From contig CAKZMN010000314.1 in the NCBI GenBank assembly GCA_937128575.1, positions 1-7,520 on the forward strand: DNA of 7,520 nt. The letters are read 5' to 3'. The notes below the pieces were generated by a model, which saw only the letters and a list, made by a program, of their open reading frames with translations, was not told the origin of the DNA and searched no databases. Position 1 is the first letter of the stretch; every line of letters starts with the position of its first letter. The DNA comes from an uncultured Alphaproteobacteria bacterium (GTDB lineage Bacteria; Pseudomonadota; Alphaproteobacteria; Micavibrionales; Micavibrionaceae). The position numbers and the translations under genes are program-made. Below are positions 1 to 4,645 of the stretch, in pieces.

Positions 1-1185
1 GATGGCGATGAGATGACTCGCATTATCTGGGACTTCATTAAGACCCAGTTGATTTTGCCCTATCTTGATGTTGATCTTAAATATTACGATTTATCCATTC
101 AAAACCGGGATGCAACGGATGATCAGGTGACCGTGGATGCGGCCAATGCGATTAAGCAGCATGGGGTTGGCATTAAATGTGCGACCATCACGCCGGACGA
201 GGCGCGCGTTGAGGAATTTGGCCTAAAGAAAATGTGGCGTAGCCCGAACGGTACAATTCGTAACATCCTGAATGGTACGGTTTTTCGTGAGCCGATTGTG
301 ACGAAGAATGTCCCTAAATATGTGCCGGGCTGGGAAGAGCCAATTGTTATTGGCCGTCATGCGTTTGGTGATCAATATAAAGCCACCGATATGAAGATAC
401 CGGGGCCGGGCAAGCTTACGATGAAGTATGAGCCCGAAGATGGTAGCGCGGCGCAGGAGTGGGAGGTGTTTAATTTCCCCGAGGCCGGCGTTGCGATGGG
501 GATGTATAATCTGGATGCCAGCATTGAAGGCTTTGCGCGCTCTTGCTTCAATTACGCGCTGCAGCGTGGCTATCCGATGTATATGAGTACGAAGAACACC
601 ATTTTAAAGCAGTATGATGGGCGCTTTATCGAGATATTTCAAAAAATATATGAAGACGAATTTCAAGCAGAGTTTGAAGCAAAAGAGCTGTGGTATGAGC
701 ACCGTTTGATTGATGACATGGTGGCCTTTGCGCTTAAGGGTAAGGGCGGAATTGTATGGGCTTGTAAAAACTATGATGGCGATGTGCAGTCCGATATTGT
801 TGCGCAAGGCTTTGGTTCTCTTGGGCTTATGACTTCTGTGTTGCTGACGCCCGATGGAAATACGGTGGAGGCGGAAGCGGCGCACGGCACTGTTACGCGC
901 CATTATCGTTTGCACCAGCAAGGCAAGCCAACCTCAACTAATCCGATTGCGTCTATTTTTGCGTGGACGCGCGGCATTAAATATCGCGGGCAGTTTGATG
1001 AAACGCCTGAGGTGGTTGAATTCGCGGAAACATTAGAGGGCGTTTGTGTTGAAACCGTTGAAGCGGGACACATGACTAAGGATTTGGCGCTGCTTGTGGG
1101 CGGGGATCAAAAATTTCTTACAACAGAAGAGTTTCTAGATAAGGTTGTTGAAACCCTGGAAAATCGGATACAGTCCCAATCATGA
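1..1185 (+). CDS. icd: NADP-dependent isocitrate dehydrogenase, 5' end cut by window
   Basis: Cytoplasmic TCA-cycle enzyme that oxidatively decarboxylates isocitrate to 2-oxoglutarate with NADP and Mg/Mn. The frame is open from base 1 and reads [10 protein letters not shown], an internal motif of the family, so the Met at base 13 is not the start; about 13 residues lie outside the window. Counting from that Met, substrate-binding residues are all present by comparison with human IDH1: S77 in SPNGTIRN, R83, R92, R115 in [11 protein letters not shown]122, K194 in STKNTILK, and the metal ligands D234, D257 and D261 in LIDDMV and [26 protein letters not shown] near the C-terminus is also typical. 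This is the eukaryote-like homodimeric type, not the E. coli Icd type. The sequence looks intact to its natural end. The stop TGA overlaps the start of the next gene (ATGA), suggesting co-transcription and translational coupling. The function is near certain; promoter and true start are not visible. Confidence 0.97.
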   Translation, partial: DGDEMTRIIWDFIKTQLILPYLDVDLKYYDLSIQNRDATDDQVTVDAANAIKQHGVGIKCATITPDEARVEEFGLKKMWRSPNGTIRNILNGTVFREPIVTKNVPKYVPGWEEPIVIGRHAFGDQYKATDMKIPGPGKLTMKYEPEDGSAAQEWEVFNFPEAGVAMGMYNLDASIEGFARSCFNYALQRGYPMYMSTKNTILKQYDGRFIEIFQKIYEDEFQAEFEAKELWYEHRLIDDMVAFALKGKGGIVWACKNYDGDVQSDIVAQGFGSLGLMTSVLLTPDGNTVEAEAAHGTVTRHYRLHQQGKPTSTNPIASIFAWTRGIKYRGQFDETPEVVEFAETLEGVCVETVEAGHMTKDLALLVGGDQKFLTTEEFLDKVVETLENRIQSQS

Positions 1186-2306
1186 TGAATTTAAAGTCTT
1201 TTTTTGCTGTTTTAGTTCTTTTTGCTTTTGCGCCCGTTACTTCGGCGCAGGCTGATTTTGAGGGTTCCTATGTTGGTGACATGGTTAAGTATCGCGCCAA
1301 ATATGAAGATACCTTCATTCATTTAGCGCGCGATTATAAGCTGGGCTATGTTGAGATGCGGGCGGCTAACCCTAATGTTGATCCATGGCTTCCGGGGGCA
1401 GGCACAACGCTTACGCTGCCGACGCGCCATATATTGCCCGATGCGCCGCATGAGGGGATTGTGATTAATTTACCAGAGATGAGGCTTTATGCCTTTATTA
1501 ATGGCGATGCGCCACCGACAACCTTCCCACTTGGTGTGGGACGAGAGGGGTTGGAGACGCCAGTTGGTTCCACGACGGTTGTTCGCAAAAAAGCAGGCCC
1601 AACGTGGCGTCCGACGCCGCGTATGCGGAGTGAAGACCCATTATTGAAGGCTGTTTATCCACCTGGGCCGGATAATCCTTTGGGGACGCATGCTATATAT
1701 CTTGGCTGGCCGACCTACGCTATTCATGGCACGAACCGCCCCTTTGGTATTGGTCGACGTATTAGCTCCGGCTGCATTCGCATGTATCCTGAAGATATTA
1801 GCCGCTTTTTTGAAATGATCCCTGTTGGCACTAAAGTGACCGTTGTTGATCACGCTGTGAAGCTCGCTTGGATTGAAGATAAGCTATATATTGAGGCGCA
1901 CCCAAGCCTTGAGCATTCTTTGGAAATGGAAGAGACTGCGCGCATTGCTGCGCCAAAGCTCTCTGAAGAAGATATGGAGCGCATTATCAAAATTGCAGGT
2001 GAGCACAAAGACAAAATTCGTTGGGCGGCTGTGCGCACAGCCATTCGCGAGCGCAAGGGTTATCCAATTTATATCGCACGCCGCTCTGGTGGTTATGACA
2101 CCCAAGAAAGTGCTGAGCTTGAGGATTTAGACGAAGCTGATGTTTTGGCAATGGAAGAGGCTGAAATTGAAGCGACAAAAAATGAAGCGCGTGAGGTCTT
2201 GGAAGAGATATATGGCACGGAAGATGAGTCTGAAGACTTAGATCAAAAAGCGTCTTATGCAGCGCCAGCGGCTAAGGATTATGAGATGAGAACACTTAAT
2301 CCGTAA
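1182..2306 (+). CDS. L,D-transpeptidase (YkuD/ErfK family) with signal peptide and LysM-like segment
   Basis: Exported enzyme of 374 residues that by family makes 3-3 peptidoglycan cross-links or attaches proteins to peptidoglycan. A Sec signal peptide spans residues 1-24 (hydrophobic core [13 protein letters not shown], cleavage near SAQA). Residues 37-80 resemble a LysM domain (YRAKYEDTF.. IHLARDYKL.. [18 protein letters not shown]). The YkuD domain spans about 90-225 and has the signature H182-GTN followed by [11 protein letters not shown], giving catalytic Cys198 and Arg200. After the domain comes an extension of about 130 residues: a helical basic/acidic part, then a strongly acidic tail (22 Asp/Glu among residues 306-354) and an Ala-rich end. 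It starts inside the icd stop (ATGATG at 1182-1187; either ATG could be used, differing by one Met), with no good Shine-Dalgarno, which fits coupling to icd. Its last 28 bases are antisense to the end of the convergent membrane-protein gene. Which Ldt activity it has (cross-linking or protein attachment) cannot be told from sequence. Confidence 0.93.
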   Translation: MMNLKSFFAVLVLFAFAPVTSAQADFEGSYVGDMVKYRAKYEDTFIHLARDYKLGYVEMRAANPNVDPWLPGAGTTLTLPTRHILPDAPHEGIVINLPEMRLYAFINGDAPPTTFPLGVGREGLETPVGSTTVVRKKAGPTWRPTPRMRSEDPLLKAVYPPGPDNPLGTHAIYLGWPTYAIHGTNRPFGIGRRISSGCIRMYPEDISRFFEMIPVGTKVTVVDHAVKLAWIEDKLYIEAHPSLEHSLEMEETARIAAPKLSEEDMERIIKIAGEHKDKIRWAAVRTAIRERKGYPIYIARRSGGYDTQESAELEDLDEADVLAMEEAEIEATKNEAREVLEEIYGTEDESEDLDQKASYAAPAAKDYEMRTLNP

Positions 2307-2575
2307 AGCATTGGAATAACAAATGCGGCCCACAAAAACATCAGGCCCGCTTTTCCTTTTAAGAAAAAATAAGACAGACTGAAGAGGGCGCAAATCAGCC
2401 ATGTAATGGTTGATCCAAAAAATAGCTCCTGTTGTGCCAATGTGATTGCGGTTTGGTCATCAGTGGCGAAAACACCCGTAAATATTCCAACGTAAAAATA
2501 AATCGTTGGTACAGAAAAGCCTAAGAAGTTTACCCCTATAAATAGAAGCGCTTTTTTAAGTGGTGTGTTTTGCAT
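2279..2575 (-). CDS. small hypothetical three-helix membrane protein
   Basis: A 98-residue protein I do not recognise. It shows three likely membrane helices, about residues 9-37 (broken by a Pro at 23, so perhaps one long or kinked helix), 55-72 and 77-97, joined by a short polar loop with DDQT (39-42) and a KGK turn (73-75). The N-terminus is short and basic (KK at 7-8). Upstream of the ATG the minus strand reads TATGGAATAAGGAAATG: purine-rich, though the best match to a Shine-Dalgarno sits very close to the ATG. The stop (2279-2281) lies inside the transpeptidase gene, giving a 28-base convergent overlap. The gene begins about 35 bases after a strong terminator, and I see no clear promoter in between. 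No catalytic motif or known family is visible. It is probably real because of the consistent hydrophobic pattern in a gap otherwise without a gene; function unknown. Confidence 0.7.
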   Translation of the reverse strand: MQNTPLKKALLFIGVNFLGFSVPTIYFYVGIFTGVFATDDQTAITLAQQELFFGSTITWLICALFSLSYFFLKGKAGLMFLWAAFVIPMLYGLSVLIS

Positions 2576-2608
2576 TTCCTTATTCCATATTTTGGCTTTA
2601 GTAGATTT

Positions 2609-2640
2609 AAAAAAAGGCCACCCGCGATACGAGTAGCCTT
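2609..2640 (-). terminator. intrinsic terminator after the lipoprotein gene
   Basis: Read on the minus strand, AAGGCTACTCG pairs along all 11 positions with CGGGTGGCCTT (two G-U wobbles) around the five-base loop TATCG (2614-2640). Seven T follow, the first two belonging to the stem. It lies 24 bases past the lipoprotein stop. On the plus strand the two wobbles become C-A mismatches and no comparable T run follows, so it acts mainly leftwards. Confidence 0.9.
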
Positions 2641-2654
2641 CTTTAAAAATTATT

Positions 2655-2710
2655 CAGTTCAAATTACTTAGTTTGAACTTCACGGAACACGCGCTCAGTT
2701 CTTTGAACTG
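2655..2710 (-). repeat. competing inverted repeats at the 3' end of the lipoprotein gene
   Basis: On the plus strand AGTTCAAA (2656-2663) faces TTTGAACT (2672-2679) across eight bases holding the stop codon. A second TTTGAACT lies at 2702-2709, and CAGTTC (2696-2701) faces GAACTG (2705-2710) across three bases. CAGTTCAAA at 2655-2663 can also pair over 9 bp with TTTGAACTG at 2702-2710. These pairings exclude one another in the mRNA. The repeats lie partly in codons for the VQRT and VQTK stretches of the protein, so some repetition may simply reflect coding. A role in protecting the 3' end of the message is inference. Confidence 0.6.
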
Positions 2711-2852
2711 GAGCAGGTTGTGCACGATCCATTTCGCCCGCTGTGCGGCCAGTTGCGAAGTTAGCGCCTGAATCATATGTTGTTCCTGTTTCACATGCTG
2801 AAAGAGCTAGAGCTGTTCCAACGATACATAGTGTTGCTGCAAGTTTGTTCAT
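2664..2852 (-). CDS. small lipoprotein ending in lysine
   Basis: A 62-residue protein with a lipoprotein signal peptide: MNK start, hydrophobic core LAATLCIVGTALA, and lipobox LSAC with Cys20 as the lipidation site. The mature part is only 43 residues, starts CETGTTYDSG and ends VQTK. Residue +2 is Glu, not Asp, so by the E. coli Lol rule it would go to the outer membrane. The start is well supported by AGAGGA seven bases before the ATG. The gene stands alone between a candidate promoter and a strong terminator, so it is probably monocistronic. Codon choice differs from its neighbours: Ala is 5 GCA, 4 GCT, 1 GCG and no GCC, and all Asn and Phe codons are AAC and TTC, a pattern often seen in highly expressed genes. 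I do not recognise the family. It has no heptad repeat, so it is not a clear Lpp homologue, despite the small size and C-terminal Lys. Confidence 0.88.
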   Translation of the reverse strand: MNKLAATLCIVGTALALSACETGTTYDSGANFATGRTAGEMDRAQPAPVQRTERVFREVQTK

Positions 2853-2931
2853 TTTTTTTCCTCTTTATATTTTAGGTTAAACACTTAAAATTCGTGACTC
2901 GCCTACCGCGAGCAAAACCCATTCAATATTT

Positions 2932-2960
2932 CTTATACACAAGTGAAGGGGCATTGCACA
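2932..2960 (-). promoter_or_regulatory. candidate promoter of the lipoprotein gene
   Basis: On the minus strand TGTGCA (2960-2955; three of six matches to TTGACA) is followed after 17 bases by TATAAG (2937-2932; five of six matches to TATAAT). This would give a 5' leader of roughly 70-75 bases ahead of the AGAGGA ribosome-binding site. The rest of the 193-base gap up to the amidase stop is A/T-rich with homopolymer runs (2971-3000), and I see no convincing terminator for the amidase in it. Assignment is by eye; the -35 is weak. Confidence 0.4.
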
Positions 2961-3045
2961 CTGTTTTTGCAGAATTTTTTATTTTTTTAGAAATTTTTTC
3001 TGCTTCATTATTCTTTTTGATGGGGAAACGCCCAGAAAGTGTTCG

Positions 3046-4278
3046 TTAGCGCTGATTTTTCTCTACTTGGTCAAAATAGGCGTTTATGCCCTTGCGCAGC
3101 GCCCCAGCAAGTTTTTTTCTGTACGCACTTGTATTGAGTTGTTGAGCTTCACTCTTGTTGGACATGAAGCCTGCTTCTACTAAAATCGAAGGTATGTCGG
3201 GTGCTTTCAATACGGCAAACCCTGCATGACGATGTGCATTTTGTAGCACTTTAATGCCATTGCCTCGGAAGGCATCGACGACTTTGTTCGCAAAATATTT
3301 CCCTTGATTTGTTGTGTCGCGCATCGCGAGATCAACCAAAATATTGGCAACTTCATCATCTTCATGGCTTAAATCAATGCCGGCAATCAGATCTGCGCGG
3401 TTTTCGCGCGCGGCCAATTTTGCGGTTTGACCGTCAGAGGCTTTTTCGGACAATGTGTAAAAGGACGCGCCGCGTACATTTGATTTCTCAATTGAATCGG
3501 CATGTATTGATACGAACAAGTCTGCATCATGTTTGCGTGCGAAGGCCACGCGGTTTCTTAGCTTTATAAAGACGTCTTTCTCTCGTGTTAATAACACGCG
3601 GTATTTTCCTGTGCTTATTAGCTGTTTTTGTAATTCCTTTGCCAGCGCTAACACTACGTGCTTTTCGTAGACCTTATTGGCGCCGACTGCGCCGGGGTCA
3701 ACGCCGCCATGACCAGGATCAATCACGATCATGGGCTTTATGTTTCTTTGTGGCGCGGTCGTTGCCGCGTTGTTATTGGCCGCGGGATTAACGCGCACCT
3801 TTCCTGCTTTGCTGTCATCTACGGACAGGGTGCCTAGAATTTTATTTTTGTTTTTTAAGAATGCAGATGCTGATGTGGGGGCGAAATCGATAACCAACCT
3901 ATCTGGTTTTCCAGCAGATTTTTGATGCGGCAATAGAAAGGCCGCCTGTAGCGCGATGGGTTGATTGAGGTCAAATACCAAGCGGGAGATTCCGGGTTTT
4001 AAATTGCCGTGACGTACGGCTAAAATATTTGAGTTCTTTGGGCGCTCTACACTGCCGGCTTTCCAGTCAAAGCTTGGCAGATCAATGACGAGCCGGTACG
4101 GGCTGTCGAGCGCAAAAACTCTAAAGTCTTTATTTTCGCTCAAATCCAGAACCATACGTGTTTTTTCGGAGTGCGCACCAAAGCGCACTTGATCGACGCT
4201 GAATGCTTGCGCATCTGTGCTTAGTCCTATTAGGAAGGCTAGCAAGGTCATCAATAAAATGGAAAGCCGCGAGATCAT
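3046..4278 (-). CDS. amiC: periplasmic N-acetylmuramoyl-L-alanine amidase, AMIN plus Amidase_3 domains
   Basis: A 410-residue zinc amidase that removes stem peptides from peptidoglycan by cutting the MurNAc-L-Ala bond, used by this family in septum splitting. A Sec-type signal peptide covers residues 1-25 (STDAQA before FSVDQ); it has no twin arginine, unlike E. coli AmiC. An AMIN domain (about 28-133, with RLVIDLP and RLVIDFAP repeats) would localise it to septal wall or envelope partners. A polar Ala/Asn linker (about 150-180) precedes the Amidase_3 domain (183-402). Its zinc ligands are H190 in IDPGHGG, E205 and H259 in VSIHAD, with catalytic E368 in LVEAGFMS. The segment at about 288-325 (RENRADLIAGIDLSHEDDE and following) matches the position of the autoinhibitory helix in AmiB/AmiC, so activation by an EnvC/NlpD-type LytM protein is expected; none is in the window. 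It is divergent from rne, a pairing I recall from other Alphaproteobacteria. The Shine-Dalgarno is weak (TAGAG), but the start gives a proper signal peptide. The symbol is by family resemblance. Confidence 0.93.
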   Translation of the reverse strand: MISRLSILLMTLLAFLIGLSTDAQAFSVDQVRFGAHSEKTRMVLDLSENKDFRVFALDSPYRLVIDLPSFDWKAGSVERPKNSNILAVRHGNLKPGISRLVFDLNQPIALQAAFLLPHQKSAGKPDRLVIDFAPTSASAFLKNKNKILGTLSVDDSKAGKVRVNPAANNNAATTAPQRNIKPMIVIDPGHGGVDPGAVGANKVYEKHVVLALAKELQKQLISTGKYRVLLTREKDVFIKLRNRVAFARKHDADLFVSIHADSIEKSNVRGASFYTLSEKASDGQTAKLAARENRADLIAGIDLSHEDDEVANILVDLAMRDTTNQGKYFANKVVDAFRGNGIKVLQNAHRHAGFAVLKAPDIPSILVEAGFMSNKSEAQQLNTSAYRKKLAGALRKGINAYFDQVEKNQR

Positions 4279-4645
4279 TAACGGGTGTGCTCTAATGTTT
4301 GAAGGACGAGAATAGAAATTTAACTCTTATATCTTTTATACATATCACGAATCATTTTGAAAAGATAAATGGCAAATGGGCGAATTTAAGGTGTTTCTGC
4401 GCGTGAAGCGATATTTTACTGATCTGTCACACTTTGTTATTGAGCATTTTTGTATAAGCGTGTAGTGTACTGCTTGTATTTACTGTTACGGTTTTAGCGC
4501 TTTACTAATAAATTCACAAAGTTCCGCGAACTGTAATAGCAAAATTTTTGATTTAACGAACAAGCGCGCTTCTCACGCGCCGCTTTTCCCTATGTCTTTT
4601 TTAAAGAAGGGAAAGCAGGCTGCCGCGCGCTTTTAGGAGATTGCT
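4279..4645. promoter_or_regulatory. divergent intergenic region between amidase and rne
   Basis: This 367-base A/T-rich region must hold both promoters. For the amidase (minus strand), TATAAA at 4340-4335 or TATAAG at 4331-4326 would be suitable -10 boxes about 50 bases before the ATG, but no good -35 is seen. For rne (plus strand), TATAAG at 4453-4458 and TGTAAT at 4532-4537 are the best -10 candidates, again without a convincing -35 at 16-18 bases. If 4453 is right, the rne leader is about 180 bases. Apart from the stem structure at 4562-4632, annotated separately, I see no gene, no clear operator and no known riboswitch. Confidence 0.4.
4562..4632 (+). promoter_or_regulatory. long interrupted stem-loop in the rne leader
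   Basis: Outer stem: AAGCGCGC (4562-4569) pairs perfectly with GCGCGCTT (4625-4632). Middle stem: 4579-4591 pairs with 4608-4620 (GCC/GGC, GC/GC, TTT/AAA, CCCT/AGGG) with one bulged base on each side. Inner stem: TCTTT (4595-4599) with AAAGA (4603-4607) around a three-base loop. The structure ends two bases before the Shine-Dalgarno AGGAGA (4635-4640), five bases from the rne ATG. A local alternative hairpin, GCGCG (4564-4568) with CGCGC (4576-4580), would compete with the outer stem. In E. coli, RNase E limits its own synthesis by acting on stems in the rne 5' UTR. A similar role here is inference from position and structure; no sequence likeness to that element was established. Confidence 0.6.

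Noticed and set aside
13..15. ATG at base 13 as the start of icd
   Set aside because: The frame is open to base 1 and the upstream codons DGDE belong to the conserved N-terminal motif, so the Met is internal.
604..921. 105-codon antisense frame in icd
   Set aside because: Lies opposite highly conserved icd sequence, no ribosome-binding site or recognisable product.
2871..2900. CtrA-like TTAA pairs and a GANTC site before the lipoprotein gene; another GANTC at 4349-4353
   Set aside because: TTAA spacing is four, not seven, and GANTC is expected about every 256 bases; no enrichment seen.
2969..3003. GCAGAA / TTCTGC arms as an amidase terminator
   Set aside because: Only six pairs with a 23-base loop and no following T run on the minus strand.
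3021..3034. TGGG / CCCA hairpin just after the amidase gene
   Set aside because: Four-pair stem without a T run; too weak to call a terminator.
4331..4366. Inverted repeat ATCTTTT / AAAAGAT upstream of the amidase
   Set aside because: Seven-base arms with a 22-base gap in very A/T-rich DNA are likely by chance.
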